Shown: piece by piece, positions 1 to 8,737 of the stretch
How the letters are laid out: the number at the start of each line of letters is the position of its first letter
Position numbering within the stretch: position 1 is the first letter of the stretch
Translations under genes and position numbers: made by a program
The notes under the pieces: model-generated
The model's database searches: none
The model's input: only the letters and a program-made list of their open reading frames with translations
Told to the model about the DNA's origin: nothing
Assembly (NCBI RefSeq): GCF_002760665.1
Contig: NZ_PDOB01000038.1
Location: 1-36,608, forward strand
Source: Massilia psychrophila
Lineage (GTDB): Bacteria > Pseudomonadota > Gammaproteobacteria > Burkholderiales > Burkholderiaceae_D
Reading direction: 5' to 3'
DNA: 36,608 nucleotides

Positions 1-1090
1 CCCGGGCAGCGTGGCCCATCCGCGGCGGCGCCCGAGCGACCGCGCGCGCCACCTGCCGGTCGGCATGGCGCTGCTTGGGCGCGTGGTGGACGGCGCCGGC
101 CGCCCGCTCGACGGCTTGGGTCCCCTCGGCACCGACCAGATGGCGCCGATCAACGCGCGCCCGGTCAATCCGCTCGACCGCGCGCCGATCACCGAAACGC
201 TCGACGTCGGCGTACGCGCCATCAACGCCATGCTGACGGTCGGCCGCGGCCAGCGCCTTGGCCTGTTCGCCGGCACCGGCGTCGGCAAATCGGTGCTGCT
301 CGGGATGATCGCGCGCTACACCACGGCCGACGTGATCGTGGTCGGCCTGATCGGCGAACGCGGCCGCGAGGTCAAGGAATTTATCGAACAGATTCTCGGT
401 CCCGAAGGCCGCGCGCGCTCGGCCGTGGTGGCGGCGCCGGCCGACAGCCCGCCGCTGATGCGTCTGCAAGGCGCCGCCTACGCCACGGCGATTGCCGAAC
501 ACTTCCGCGACGAGGGCAAGAACGTCCTGTTGATCATGGACTCGCTGACCCGTTACGCAATGGCCCAGCGCGAGATCGCGCTGGCGATCGGCGAGCCGCC
601 CGCCACCAAGGGCTATCCGCCATCGGTGTTCGCCAAGCTGCCGGTGCTGGTCGAACGGGCTGGCAACGGCGTCGAGGGCGGCGGCTCGATCACCGCTTTT
701 TACACGGTGCTGTCGGAAGGCGACGACCAGCAGGACCCGATCGCCGACGCCGCGCGCGGTATCCTCGACGGCCACATCGTGCTCGACCGCCACCTGGCCG
801 AAGCCGGCCACTACCCGGCGATCGATATCGAACAGTCGATCAGCCGCGCCATGCACGGCATCACGTCGACGCCGCACCAGCACGCCGCGCGCCGCCTCAA
901 GCAGCTCTATTCGCGCTACCAGCGCTCGCGCGACCTGATCAGCGTGGGCGCGTATGCCGCCGGCAGCGACCCGGTGCTCGACCAGGCCATCGTGCTGCAC
1001 GACAGGATCGAAGCTTTCCTGTGCCAGGAAATCCCCGACAAGGTCGACATGCTGCAGAGCTTGGGTCAACTTACCTCTCTGTTCGAGTGA
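1..1090 (+). CDS. fliI: Flagellar export ATPase FliI (5' truncated by window edge)
   Basis: FliI is the cytoplasmic ATPase that energises and unfolds substrates at the flagellar type III export gate; it is related to the F1 beta subunit. The open frame runs from the window edge (codons in phase from base 2) to TGA at 1088-1090. The family is about 450-470 residues, so roughly the first 100 are missing. The Walker A loop AGTGVGKS lies near 269-292 and the Walker B stretch [12 protein letters not shown] near 523-558, followed by the family signature [14 protein letters not shown]. The C-terminal helical domain is complete. It heads a co-directional fli run and is followed by fliJ after 35 bp. 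No upstream start can be assigned. Identity is certain from the motifs and context. Confidence 0.96.
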   Translation, partial: PGSVAHPRRRPSDRARHLPVGMALLGRVVDGAGRPLDGLGPLGTDQMAPINARPVNPLDRAPITETLDVGVRAINAMLTVGRGQRLGLFAGTGVGKSVLLGMIARYTTADVIVVGLIGERGREVKEFIEQILGPEGRARSAVVAAPADSPPLMRLQGAAYATAIAEHFRDEGKNVLLIMDSLTRYAMAQREIALAIGEPPATKGYPPSVFAKLPVLVERAGNGVEGGGSITAFYTVLSEGDDQQDPIADAARGILDGHIVLDRHLAEAGHYPAIDIEQSISRAMHGITSTPHQHAARRLKQLYSRYQRSRDLISVGAYAAGSDPVLDQAIVLHDRIEAFLCQEIPDKVDMLQSLGQLTSLFE

Positions 1091-1125
1091 TGACGGCCCG
1101 GCCGCGCCGCCTATAATCTTTCACT

Positions 1126-1566
1126 ATGGCAACCCGTTCCGCACTTGATACCCTGATCGAACTGGCGCAGCGTGATGCCGACGCGGCCGCCAAGCGGCTG
1201 GGCGCGGCGCTGGCGGCGGCGGACGAAACCGAACAGAAGCTGGCCATGCTGCTGAACTACCGCGACGATTATGCAACGCGGCTCGATAGCGCCCAGGTGG
1301 CCGGCATCACGCCGCTGGCGTACCGCAATTTCGTCGCCTTCATCGGCAAACTCGACAACGCCATCAGCGGCCAGCGCGACGTGGTCAAGCACGCGCAACA
1401 CAAGAGCGCGATCGAAAGAACCGCGTGGCAGGCGTGCGAGCGCAAGCGGCTGTCCTACCGCACGTTGAGCGAACGCGCCGCCGCCGAGGCGCTGCGCATC
1501 GAGAACAAGCGCGACCAGAAACAGATGGACGAACACGCAGCGCGCCAGGCCTATTACAAACGCTGA
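1126..1566 (+). CDS. fliJ: Flagellar export chaperone/escort FliJ
   Basis: FliJ is a small coiled-coil protein that sits in the FliI hexamer like a rotor stalk, links it to FlhA and escorts export chaperones. The 146-residue product is almost entirely charged helix with heptad-like Ala/Leu spacing (ALDTLIELAQRDADAAAKRL at the N-terminus) and no membrane segment or signal. Length matches the family. It starts at ATG 1126, 35 bp after fliI, without a recognisable Shine-Dalgarno. A TATAAT lies at 1112-1117 but has no matching -35 box, so I do not call a promoter. fliK starts 29 bp downstream. Assignment rests on size, coiled-coil character and position between fliI and fliK. Confidence 0.93.
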   Translation: MATRSALDTLIELAQRDADAAAKRLGAALAAADETEQKLAMLLNYRDDYATRLDSAQVAGITPLAYRNFVAFIGKLDNAISGQRDVVKHAQHKSAIERTAWQACERKRLSYRTLSERAAAEALRIENKRDQKQMDEHAARQAYYKR

Positions 1567-1595
1567 CCTGTCCAACCGACACTCACAAGACCATC

Positions 1596-2804
1596 ATGCA
1601 AACTACGACTCTCCCGATCCCGCTGGCCATCGCCAGCCCAAACGCGGCGCCGGCGCCGCAGCGCGCCAACGCCGCCCCCAAGGCCGACGCCAGGCAGTTC
1701 AGCGACGCCTTGTCGCGCGAGATGGAACAGCGCCGGCCCGCCGCCGCACCGGCAGGCAAGCCTCAGGGTGCGCCAAAGGAGGCCGCCGGCGGACCTGCCA
1801 AAGCGGCCGACGAGGCCCTGGACGACGCCGCCGATGCCGACGCGGCGGCGGCGATCGGCCCGGTCACCGACATGCTGGCGCTGGTCGCCAGCTTCAACCT
1901 GCCGGCCGCCGCGCCGGCGCCGGCCGCCGATCCGCTGACATCCGGGGTGGCCACGCCGGGGGCCGCACAGGGGGCCACACCGGGGGCCACACTGGCGACT
2001 GTTTTGACGGCGGCGCCGGCAGCCGACAGCAATGACCCGGCCTTCAACGACGTCAAGCAGGCGATCGAAGGGGCTGTCCGGTTTGCGCTGAACATCCCTG
2101 GCGGCGGCGTGGCACCGGATGCCAAGTCGAAGGATGCGGCAGCGGCGCCGTCGCCGTTCGCTACCGGCAGCCACCCGCGCGCCGCCGCCGTGCAACAGCA
2201 GCCGGACGCCGATGGCCTGGCAATTGCCAGCGTCAGCGCGAAAAGCGAAGCTGTGCCTGACGCCGCCATCCTCAAGGAGCTTGCAGCTGCAGCACCGGTG
2301 ACGGCGCCGGTGCTGCAGGCATCGCTGGCGATGGCGCAGGCGATCACCGGTGCCCCGCTTGAGCACATCGCCGCGCGCGTCGGCACGCCGGGCTGGGACA
2401 ACCAGGTTGGCCAGAAGATCATCTGGATGGTCGCCGGAAAAGAACAATCGGCCTCGCTGACGCTCAATCCGCCCGACCTGGGGCCGATGCAGGTAGTGCT
2501 GAGCGTGACGGGCGACCAGGCCACCGTGACGTTCACCGCGGCTCAGCCAGAAGTGCGCCAGGCGCTCGAAGCGGCGATGCCGAAGCTGCGTGAAATGATG
2601 GGCGAGAACGGCATCGCGCTGGGCAGTGCAACGGTCAACGCCGGCACCCAGGACGGGCGCCAGGCCCAGGGAGGCGAGCAGCCGCGCGGCCAGGCAGGCG
2701 CGCCGCGCTCGGCCAACACCGGCCCTGAAGCGGCGCCGATTTCACTGGCGCCGGTACGCGAGGGACGCTCGGGCGGTAGCGCGATGGTCGATACGTTTGC
2801 GTAA
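1596..2804 (+). CDS. fliK: Flagellar hook-length control protein FliK
   Basis: FliK is exported during hook growth, measures hook length with its N-terminal part and flips FlhB specificity from rod/hook to filament substrates with its C-terminal domain. I chose ATG 1596 (402 residues, MQTTTLPIPL); the open frame extends upstream but only into fliJ. The N-terminal two thirds is Ala/Pro-rich and low complexity, as expected. The conserved C-terminal hook domain lies at about residues 265-360, with LTLNPPDLGPMQV near nucleotide 2455-2495. A 12-bp unit is repeated four times at 1949-1996 in the linker, encoding Ala-Thr-Pro-Gly-like units. No strong ribosome site is seen, so translation is probably coupled to fliJ. 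Confidence 0.93.
   Translation: MQTTTLPIPLAIASPNAAPAPQRANAAPKADARQFSDALSREMEQRRPAAAPAGKPQGAPKEAAGGPAKAADEALDDAADADAAAAIGPVTDMLALVASFNLPAAAPAPAADPLTSGVATPGAAQGATPGATLATVLTAAPAADSNDPAFNDVKQAIEGAVRFALNIPGGGVAPDAKSKDAAAAPSPFATGSHPRAAAVQQQPDADGLAIASVSAKSEAVPDAAILKELAAAAPVTAPVLQASLAMAQAITGAPLEHIAARVGTPGWDNQVGQKIIWMVAGKEQSASLTLNPPDLGPMQVVLSVTGDQATVTFTAAQPEVRQALEAAMPKLREMMGENGIALGSATVNAGTQDGRQAQGGEQPRGQAGAPRSANTGPEAAPISLAPVREGRSGGSAMVDTFA
1949..1996 (+). repeat. Four 12-bp tandem repeats inside fliK
   Basis: Units start at 1949, 1961, 1973 and 1985 (GGCCACGCCGGG, GGCCGCACAGGG, GGCCACACCGGG, GGCCACACTGGC). They are in frame and encode ATPG/AAQG/ATPG/ATLA-like segments in the disordered ruler region. 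Confidence 0.75.
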
Positions 2805-2837
2805 GCAGAGCGGCGTTTTCGCCATTGGCGGAAACGC

Positions 2838-2945
2838 CTCCTCGCGAATGCGGGGAATTAATTTGCGCCGCGAAAACCTCAGCTTGCCGGCGTTAAAAGT
2901 CGACGAGTTTTCACAGTAAGGGGGCCCCGCATTGGCGAGGACGAC
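2838..2945. repeat. Diverged REP-like palindromic arms between fliK and fliL
   Basis: CTCGCGAATGCGGGG at 2840-2854 is the near-perfect reverse complement (14 of 15) of CCCCGCATTGGCGAG at 2925-2939. The right part, 2921-2945, closely matches the left arm of the array at 27363-28100 (GGGGTCCCC...GAGGACGAC). The arm order is inside-out compared with the array units. This element fills most of the 302-bp non-coding gap 2805-3106. The rest of the gap (2946-3106) shows no gene and no convincing promoter. Confidence 0.7.
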
Positions 2946-3106
2946 TGTTTATGATGATGCTAGCGTAGCTTATTCAAACGCCATCGCCCTCCCCGCAAGC
3001 CACGAGTTGGCTGCTGTTCTTCCCTCTTTTCAACGCTTCTGCCTGCTCAGTTATTCCCGATAATGACATAATGCCGGCGTGATCCATATTTAGCACCTGG
3101 GGTATT

Positions 3107-3610
3107 TTGAAAGCGAATGCAAAAATGAAGGCTGATCCAAAAGCTGGCGCAGCGCCAGCGCCAGCTGGTGGCAAGAAAAAGCTGGTGATGATAATCGCCG
3201 GGGCGCTGGTCGTCCTTGGTGGCGGTGGCGGCGCAGCGTGGTATTTCACGCAGGGCAAAACCGGCGCCCCCGCGCACAAGGTCGTCAAGGCCGAACCGCC
3301 CGAGTACGTGCCGGTCGAGTCGTTCACCGTCAACCTGCAGCCGGAAACCGGCGAACAGTTCCTGCAGATCGCGTTCACCTTGCAGGTGCAGAACCAGAAA
3401 CAAGGCGAGCTGTTCAAGGCCAACATGGCGAAGGTGCGCAGCCGCGTGCTGCTGCTGTTGTCGGGCAAGAAAGCTTCGGAAATCTCCACCGTCGACGGCA
3501 AACGTCAGCTGGCGTCCGAAATCGTCGTCGCGCTCAAGCTGCCGTTTGTCGACAAAGGCGAACCGCAGCAGGTCAGCGACGTCCTGTACACCGCTTTCAT
3601 CATCCAGTAA
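3107..3610 (+). CDS. fliL: Flagellar basal body-associated protein FliL
   Basis: FliL is a single-span inner-membrane protein that rings the stator units near the rotor and supports torque. The product is 167 residues: a basic, Ala/Pro-rich cytoplasmic N-terminus, one membrane helix at about residues 25-47 (KKKLVMIIAGALVVLGGG), then the periplasmic FliL domain with YVPVESFTVNL and C-terminal DVLYTAFIIQ. The frame opens with TTG at 3107, preceded by GGGG at 3099-3102. The first ATG is at 3125 but has no ribosome site, so TTG is preferred with moderate certainty. It is separated from fliK by 302 bp containing a repeat, so the operon may be re-initiated or attenuated here. fliM starts 8 bp after its stop. 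Confidence 0.94.
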   Translation: MKANAKMKADPKAGAAPAPAGGKKKLVMIIAGALVVLGGGGGAAWYFTQGKTGAPAHKVVKAEPPEYVPVESFTVNLQPETGEQFLQIAFTLQVQNQKQGELFKANMAKVRSRVLLLLSGKKASEISTVDGKRQLASEIVVALKLPFVDKGEPQQVSDVLYTAFIIQ

Positions 3611-3618
3611 ATCCGATC

Positions 3619-4596
3619 ATGGCCGACAATTTCCTTTCCCAGGAAGAAGTTGATGCCCTTCTCAAGGGCGTCAACGGCGATCAGGACGATGTTTCCGTTC
3701 CTGAAGATACCTCGGGCGTTCGCACCTATAACCTGGCAACCCAGGAGCGCATCGTGCGCGGCCGCATGCCGACGCTCGAGATCATCAACGAGCGTTTTGC
3801 CCGCTTGCTGCGCGTCGGCCTGTTTAATTTTTTGCGCCGCAGCGCCGAAGTGTCGGTCGGCTCGGTACGGGTTTCCAAGTACAGCGAATTTATCCGCAAC
3901 CTGGTGGTGCCGACCAACCTGAACCTCGTGCACATGAAGCCGCTGCGCGGCACCGCCCTGATGGTGTTCGATCCGGGCCTCGTGTTCCTGCTGGTCGACA
4001 ACCTGTTCGGCGGCGACGGCCGCTTCCATACCCGCGTCGAAGGGCGCGACTTTACCCAGACCGAGCAGCGCATCATCCTGCGCATCCTCGATATCGTGTT
4101 CGACGCCTACACCAAGTCGTGGGAGCCGGTTTTCCCGGTCGAGTTCGAGTACATCCGCTCCGAGATGAACACCCAGTTCGCCAACATCGCCACGCCGAAC
4201 GAGGTGGTGGTGTCGTCGACGTTTACGGTGGAGCTCGGTTCCGTATCCGGCCAGATCCACTTCTGCATGCCGTACTCGATGATCGAGCCGATCCGCGACG
4301 CCCTCACCTCCAGCCTGCAAGGCGAGGCGCTCGAGGTGGACAAGCGCTGGATCCGCCTGATGACGCAGCAGATCCAGATCGCCGAAGTCGAGCTCGTCGC
4401 CGTGCTCGGCACCGGCCGCGCCTCGTTCGACGACATCCTCAACATGAAGGTGGGCGACATCATTCCGATTACCGTGCCGGAGCAGATCCAGGCCACCGTC
4501 GACAACGTGCCAGTGATGGATTGCACCTATGGCGTACTGAACGGGCAATACGCGCTGAAGGTCGAGAAACTGCTGGCTAATTCCGATGCTAAATAA
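3619..4596 (+). CDS. fliM: Flagellar motor switch protein FliM
   Basis: FliM is the middle ring of the C-ring; it binds CheY-P and relays switching to FliG. I start it at ATG 3619 (325 residues, MADNFLSQEEVDALL), 8 bp after fliL; the longer open frame upstream overlaps fliL and is ignored. The N-terminal LSQEEVDALL is the CheY-P-binding helix. The middle domain holds the FliG-facing FGGDG loop (about residues 131-135), and the last ~75 residues form the SpoA domain that pairs with FliN. Length is normal for the family. There is no clear Shine-Dalgarno, consistent with coupling to fliL. Stop is TAA at 4594-4596. Confidence 0.97.
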   Translation: MADNFLSQEEVDALLKGVNGDQDDVSVPEDTSGVRTYNLATQERIVRGRMPTLEIINERFARLLRVGLFNFLRRSAEVSVGSVRVSKYSEFIRNLVVPTNLNLVHMKPLRGTALMVFDPGLVFLLVDNLFGGDGRFHTRVEGRDFTQTEQRIILRILDIVFDAYTKSWEPVFPVEFEYIRSEMNTQFANIATPNEVVVSSTFTVELGSVSGQIHFCMPYSMIEPIRDALTSSLQGEALEVDKRWIRLMTQQIQIAEVELVAVLGTGRASFDDILNMKVGDIIPITVPEQIQATVDNVPVMDCTYGVLNGQYALKVEKLLANSDAK

Positions 4597-4646
4597 ATCA
4601 TGTCCGGCGCTGTTAGCCGCCGGCAGCCGAACACCAGGAGAGCACG

Positions 4647-5063
4647 ATGTCCGATAATCAAGACGACCAAAGCATGGACGACGACTGGGGCGCTGCGATT
4701 GCCGAGCAGGCAAAAGCGGAAGCCGACGCCTTGCAGAAGCAGGCCGCCAGCGCCGCCGTGTTCAAGGATTTTTCCAACAAGGGCACCAAGAGCGAGACGC
4801 CGAACGATATCGACTTCATCCTCGACATCCCGGTGCAGCTGACGGTCGAACTGGGCCGCACCAAGATCGCCATCAAGAACCTGCTGCAGCTGGCGCAAGG
4901 CTCAGTGGTCGAGCTCGACGGCCTGGCCGGCGAGCCGATGGACGTGCTGGTCAACGGCTGCCTGATCGCCCAGGGCGAGGTGGTGGTGGTCAACGACAAG
5001 TTCGGTATCCGCCTGACCGACATCATCACGCCGTCCGAGCGGATCAGAAAACTGAATAAATGA
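4647..5063 (+). CDS. fliN: Flagellar motor switch protein FliN
   Basis: FliN forms the base of the C-ring and docks the FliH-FliI export complex. The 138-residue protein has an acidic variable N-terminus (MSDNQDDQSMDDDWG) and a C-terminal SpoA domain from about residue 55, with the typical DIPVQLTVELGRTKI, LDGLAGEPMDVLVNG and GEVVVVNDKFGIRLTDI elements. A good ribosome site, AGGAGAGC, lies just upstream at about 4636-4643. The stop overlaps the fliO start in an ATGA arrangement at 5060-5063, which implies translational coupling. Confidence 0.97.
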   Translation: MSDNQDDQSMDDDWGAAIAEQAKAEADALQKQAASAAVFKDFSNKGTKSETPNDIDFILDIPVQLTVELGRTKIAIKNLLQLAQGSVVELDGLAGEPMDVLVNGCLIAQGEVVVVNDKFGIRLTDIITPSERIRKLNK

Positions 5064-5533
5064 TGGGGCGTTTCTTCTTTGCCTGGGTCGCCGCCAGCCT
5101 CGTGGGCGGCGCCGCCCAGGCCCGCCAGGTGGCCGCTCTGGCGCCGGCGGCGCAAGTGCAGGTTGCGGCACCTGCCGCCGGCAGCCTGATCCAGACCATT
5201 TTCGCGCTGTGCCTGGTACTTGCCCTGCTCGCCGCCCTGGCCTGGTTCATGAAGCGCTTCGGCCCCAAGGCGCAGGCCGGCACGGCCCGCGTCAAGCTGG
5301 TCGGCGCCCTCAACCTTGGCGGGCGCGAGCGCATCATGGTGGTGGAAGTGGGCGACCAGTGGATCGTGGTGGGCGCCTCGCCCGGCCGCGTCAACGCGCT
5401 GGCGACGATGGCCCGCCAGCCTGCAAATGAAGCTGAAGCCGCCCCGGGCGCAACCTTGCACCCGCACCAGCCATCGGCCTCCAGCTTTGCCGAATGGCTC
5501 AAACAAACGATCGACAAACGTAATGCGAAATAA
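5060..5533 (+). CDS. fliO: Flagellar export assembly factor FliO
   Basis: FliO is a small membrane protein that helps FliP assemble into the FliPQR export gate and is not part of the finished gate. The 157-residue product has an N-terminal hydrophobic stretch ([17 protein letters not shown]), probably a signal-like segment. A strong transmembrane helix follows at about residues 37-58 ([20 protein letters not shown]), then the cytoplasmic FliO domain with [21 protein letters not shown]. The start is ATG 5060 overlapping the fliN stop; ATG 5063 is one codon later and equally possible. Its 3' end overlaps fliP by 11 bp. Confidence 0.94.
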   Translation: MMGRFFFAWVAASLVGGAAQARQVAALAPAAQVQVAAPAAGSLIQTIFALCLVLALLAALAWFMKRFGPKAQAGTARVKLVGALNLGGRERIMVVEVGDQWIVVGASPGRVNALATMARQPANEAEAAPGATLHPHQPSASSFAEWLKQTIDKRNAK

Positions 5534-6278
5534 GAAATTGCTGTTGGCGCTGGCTGGCCCTGCCTTGGTTGCCTTTCTCCTGCCCACGCTCGCCTTTGCC
5601 GCTCCCGGCATTCCCGCGTTCACCAGCGCGCCGGCTGCCGGCGGCGGCACCGCCTACTCGCTGCCGGTGCAAACGCTGCTGTTGATGACGGCGCTGTCGT
5701 TCCTGCCGGCAGCACTGTTGATGATGACCAGTTTTACCCGCATTATCATCGTGCTGTCGCTGCTGCGCCAGGCGCTCGGCACCCAGTCGGCGCCACCCAA
5801 CCAGGTGATGGTCGGGTTGGCCTTGTTCCTGACCCTGTTCGTGATGGGCCCAACGTTCGACAAGATCTATACCGACGCCTACCTGCCGCTACAGGAAAAC
5901 AAGATCCAGATGGGTGAGGCGATGGACAAGGGCGTCGCGCCCCTGAAAGCGTTCATGATCAAGCAGACCCGCCAGTCCGACCTGGCGCTGTTCGTCAAGA
6001 TCTCGCGCTCGCCCGCGCTGCAGGGGCCGGAAGATATCCCGCTACGCGTCCTGATCCCGTCGTTCGTCACCAGCGAACTGAAGACCGCGTTCCAGATCGG
6101 CTTTGCGATTTTTATTCCGTTCCTGATCATCGACATGGTGGTGGCCTCGGTGTTGATGGCGATGGGCATGATGATGATGTCGCCGGCGGTGATCTCGCTG
6201 CCGTTCAAGCTGATGCTGTTCGTGCTGGTCGACGGCTGGCAACTCTTGCTCGGCTCGCTTTCCCAGAGCTTTTACTAG
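5523..6278 (+). CDS. fliP: Flagellar export gate protein FliP
   Basis: FliP forms the pentameric core of the FliPQR export channel in the inner membrane. I start it at ATG 5523 (251 residues, [20 protein letters not shown]), which gives the expected N-terminal signal peptide ending near TLAFAAP; the longer open frame lies inside fliO. Conserved elements are visible: [51 protein letters not shown] and the Met-rich [10 protein letters not shown] gating segment. Length is typical. It overlaps fliO by 11 bp and is followed by fliQ after 9 bp. Confidence 0.97.
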   Translation: MRNKKLLLALAGPALVAFLLPTLAFAAPGIPAFTSAPAAGGGTAYSLPVQTLLLMTALSFLPAALLMMTSFTRIIIVLSLLRQALGTQSAPPNQVMVGLALFLTLFVMGPTFDKIYTDAYLPLQENKIQMGEAMDKGVAPLKAFMIKQTRQSDLALFVKISRSPALQGPEDIPLRVLIPSFVTSELKTAFQIGFAIFIPFLIIDMVVASVLMAMGMMMMSPAVISLPFKLMLFVLVDGWQLLLGSLSQSFY

Positions 6279-6287
6279 AGGAACGCG

Positions 6288-6557
6288 ATGACTCCCGAAT
6301 CCGTCATGACGATGGGCCGCAACGCCATGGAAGTGACCTTGATGGTGGCCGCGCCCATGCTGCTGGTGGCGCTGATCATCGGCCTGATCGTGTCCATCTT
6401 CCAGGCCGCCACCCAGATCAACGAAGCGACGCTGTCGTTCATCCCGAAACTGGTCGGCATTTTCGTTGCGCTGATCGTGGCCGGTCCCTGGATGCTGGCA
6501 GTCATGCTCGACTACATGCGCCAGGTGTTCACCGGCATTCCCGGCCTGATCGGCTAG
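6288..6557 (+). CDS. fliQ: Flagellar export gate protein FliQ
   Basis: FliQ is the small two-helix subunit that wraps the FliP/FliR core of the export gate. The product has 89 residues, the usual size, with two hydrophobic hairpins separated by the conserved FQAATQINEATLSFIPKL loop. A clear ribosome site, AGAGGAA, sits just before ATG 6288. fliR begins 33 bp after the stop. Confidence 0.97.
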   Translation: MTPESVMTMGRNAMEVTLMVAAPMLLVALIIGLIVSIFQAATQINEATLSFIPKLVGIFVALIVAGPWMLAVMLDYMRQVFTGIPGLIG

Positions 6558-6590
6558 GCGAGCAAGGGTGGATGATATGATCCTGCAGTC

Positions 6591-7403
6591 ATGATTACAC
6601 TCACCAGCGCAGAGATGAGCACGTGGATGGCGGCCCTGCTGTGGCCGCTCACCCGGATCCTCGGCCTGATCGCCGCCGCCCCGCTGTTCGGCAATACCGC
6701 GGTACCGGTATCGATCAAGGTGTCGCTCGGCGTGCTGCTGGCGGCCATCATGGCGCCGGCGATTCCGGCGCTGCCGGCGGCCGACCCGATGTCGATGGCC
6801 GGCTTCCTGATCCTGGTGCAGGAATTGCTGATCGGCCTGGCGATGGGATTTTCGATGCGCATCGTGTTCGCCGCAATCGAAATGGCGGGCGAACTGGCCA
6901 GCCTGACCATGGGCCTCGGCTTCGCCAGCTTCTTCGACCCGATGACGGCCGGCCGCTCGTCGGCGGTGAGCCAGTTCCTTGCGCTGGTCGCCACCATGGT
7001 TTTTCTCGCCGTCAACGCGCACCTGGTGCTGCTGCAAGCGCTGGCCGAAAGCTTCATCACGCTGCCGGTGTCGGCCACGCCGATCTCGGTCGGCGCCCCG
7101 CTCGAACTGGTACGCTGGGGCGCCCGCATTTTCAGCGCCGGGCTGCAACTGTCGCTGCCGATCGTGGCCGCGCTCTTGATCACCAACGTCGCACTCGGCA
7201 TCCTGACGCGCGCCGCGCCGCAGCTGAACATCTTCGGCATCGGCTTCCCAGTGTCGCTCGGCGTCGGCCTGCTGGTGCTGAGCCTGACCCTGCCCTACCT
7301 CAGCACGCCGATCCAGAATCTGTTCAACCAGGGCATTGAAGCGGCCCGCAGCCTGGTGCGCGCAGGGGCGGCGCGCACGCCGGCGACAGCGCCTGGCCGA
7401 TAG
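6591..7403 (+). CDS. fliR: Flagellar export gate protein FliR
   Basis: FliR caps the FliPQ spiral, and its C-terminal region contacts FlhB. The 270-residue protein has about six hydrophobic segments, with family motifs WPLTRILGLIAAAPLFG near the N-terminus, LIGLAMGFSMRIVFAAIEMAGE in the middle and LNIFGIGFPVSLGVGLLVL toward the end. ATG 6591 follows fliQ by 33 bp with only a weak ribosome site. It is the last gene of the + strand fli operon; a strong hairpin begins about 20 bp beyond its stop. Confidence 0.96.
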   Translation: MITLTSAEMSTWMAALLWPLTRILGLIAAAPLFGNTAVPVSIKVSLGVLLAAIMAPAIPALPAADPMSMAGFLILVQELLIGLAMGFSMRIVFAAIEMAGELASLTMGLGFASFFDPMTAGRSSAVSQFLALVATMVFLAVNAHLVLLQALAESFITLPVSATPISVGAPLELVRWGARIFSAGLQLSLPIVAALLITNVALGILTRAAPQLNIFGIGFPVSLGVGLLVLSLTLPYLSTPIQNLFNQGIEAARSLVRAGAARTPATAPGR

Positions 7404-7416
7404 ACGTTATAGACGT

Positions 7417-7454
7417 AAAAAAACCTTATTCTTGCCGCTGGCAAGAATAAGGTT
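7417..7454. terminator. Bidirectional intrinsic terminator between fliR and flgL
   Basis: A perfect 15-bp stem (AACCTTATTCTTGCC at 7422-7436, complement at 7440-7454) has a 3-nt loop. On the - strand the stem runs straight into seven T residues (complement of 7417-7423), making a classical Rho-independent terminator for the flg operon. On the + strand the stem is followed by GTTGTTG, a weaker U-tract, so it probably also helps stop fli transcription. Confidence 0.9.
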
Positions 7455-7504
7455 GTTGAACCCGACGTTTTGAATGTAACGCCCGGCCGCGCCTTTGCAG
7501 TGTG

Positions 7505-8725
7505 TTAGCGGATGAAATTGAACAACGACAGGCCCGACACCGCATTAAACGTTTTCTGCGCGGCCTCCAGCGTCGCCTTCTGTTGCGTGAACTGCGAAAT
7601 CGCCTTCACCAGGTCAAGGTCCTGCAGGCCCGACAAGGTTGCCGCGTACTGGATGTCGGTGTCTTCGCCGGCGGTGTCGAGCGTGTCGAGTTCCTTCTGG
7701 CGCGAACCGACCGAGGAGCGCACCGTCAATACCTTGTCGAGAGCCGCGCCGAGGTTGCCGTTGGCCGCGGCCAGGCCATCGGTGAACGCCTGCTTCTCGG
7801 CCGGCGTGGTGGCCGGCGCGCGCAGCGTCTCGATCATCTTCGACAGCGTGGTGAACAAATCCTGCTTGTCGCTTGGCTGCACGCTGAACGAATCGCCCGT
7901 CGCCGGTGCGCCCTTGATGTCGAAACTCATGCCGCCGACCTTGATCGCATCGCCACTGACATACGGTGCCGCCGCTGTCGTCGTCGTCGGCACCGCAGTC
8001 TGGTCGGTGATCGTGTAACTGCTCACCGGCGGCGTGCCCGGGGCGGAAAAATCGATCTGGTAGCGGTGGCCGGTCAGCTGAGCCGGGTCGCTCACGGTGC
8101 CGGCGGAGATCACCCCGGTGCCGCCGTTGGTGCCGCCGACCGCGGTGACGAAGGCGCCGTTGCCGGTTGGAATGCCGGTGAACACGGCACTACCGGCATC
8201 GCTCATTGCAATCTTGCGCGCCCCGCCAACCTGCAGCAGCACCTGGCCCTGGTCGCCCTGGTAGGCGACGCCGATATTGGTTTTGACGAATGGAATCGTG
8301 CCAGACTTGTAACCCGAGAACACGTAGCCGCCGATGCCGTCGGACGTATTGGCGAGCGCCATCAGGTCCTCCAGCCGGCCTTCCAGTTCATTGGCGTAGG
8401 TGGCGCGGTCGCTGGCCGAATTGGCGCCGCTGCCAGCTGCCACCGCGGTGACCTGCACGTCCTGGATCAGCTTCTGGACCCCGGTCAGCGCGACCTCTTC
8501 CTGCGACAACGAGGCGCGCGCGTTGGCGCGGTTGGTGGCGAACTGGGCGTTGATCGATTGCGACTGCGTCACTTCCAGCGCGCGCGCCGAGGCCACCGGG
8601 TCGTCCGCCGCGCTGAGCATGCGGCGATTGGTCGACAATTGCTGCTGGGTGCGCGCGAGCTGACTTTGCAAGGTGCTGAGCTGGGTGGTCGAGGTCGCGT
8701 AGAGCGAACTGGTACTGATACGCAT
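7505..8725 (-). CDS. flgL: Flagellar hook-filament junction protein FlgL (HAP3)
   Basis: FlgL is the second hook-associated protein; it connects the hook junction to the flagellin filament and is exported through the type III gate. The 406-residue product starts MRISTSSLYATST and has the flagellin-like N-terminal coiled-coil region (QLSTNRRMLSAADDPVASARAL). The variable middle domain contains the SDGIGGYVFSGYKS stretch, and the C-terminal helical region ends SGLSLFNFIR. The ribosome site AAGGATCATC lies directly before the start. It sits 12 bp after flgK, is the last gene of the - strand flg operon, and is followed by the shared terminator. Confidence 0.96.
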   Translation of the reverse strand: MRISTSSLYATSTTQLSTLQSQLARTQQQLSTNRRMLSAADDPVASARALEVTQSQSINAQFATNRANARASLSQEEVALTGVQKLIQDVQVTAVAAGSGANSASDRATYANELEGRLEDLMALANTSDGIGGYVFSGYKSGTIPFVKTNIGVAYQGDQGQVLLQVGGARKIAMSDAGSAVFTGIPTGNGAFVTAVGGTNGGTGVISAGTVSDPAQLTGHRYQIDFSAPGTPPVSSYTITDQTAVPTTTTAAAPYVSGDAIKVGGMSFDIKGAPATGDSFSVQPSDKQDLFTTLSKMIETLRAPATTPAEKQAFTDGLAAANGNLGAALDKVLTVRSSVGSRQKELDTLDTAGEDTDIQYAATLSGLQDLDLVKAISQFTQQKATLEAAQKTFNAVSGLSLFNFIR

Positions 8726-8737
8726 GATGATCCTTAA

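Noticed and set aside
1112-1117. TATAAT just before fliJ as a promoter
   Set aside because: No -35 box at suitable spacing and the surrounding sequence is extremely GC-rich; fliJ is well explained by read-through from fliI.
1111-1575. Long antisense frames opposite fliJ, fliK, fliM, flgK, flhA and others
   Set aside because: High GC at third positions produces long shadow frames; the sense products are recognised families, and the shadows have Arg/Ala/Pro-rich composition and no ribosome sites.
3056-3063. CCCGATAA upstream of fliL as a sigma-28 -10 box
   Set aside because: Seven of eight -10 bases match, but the region 11 bp upstream has almost no match to TAAAGTTT.
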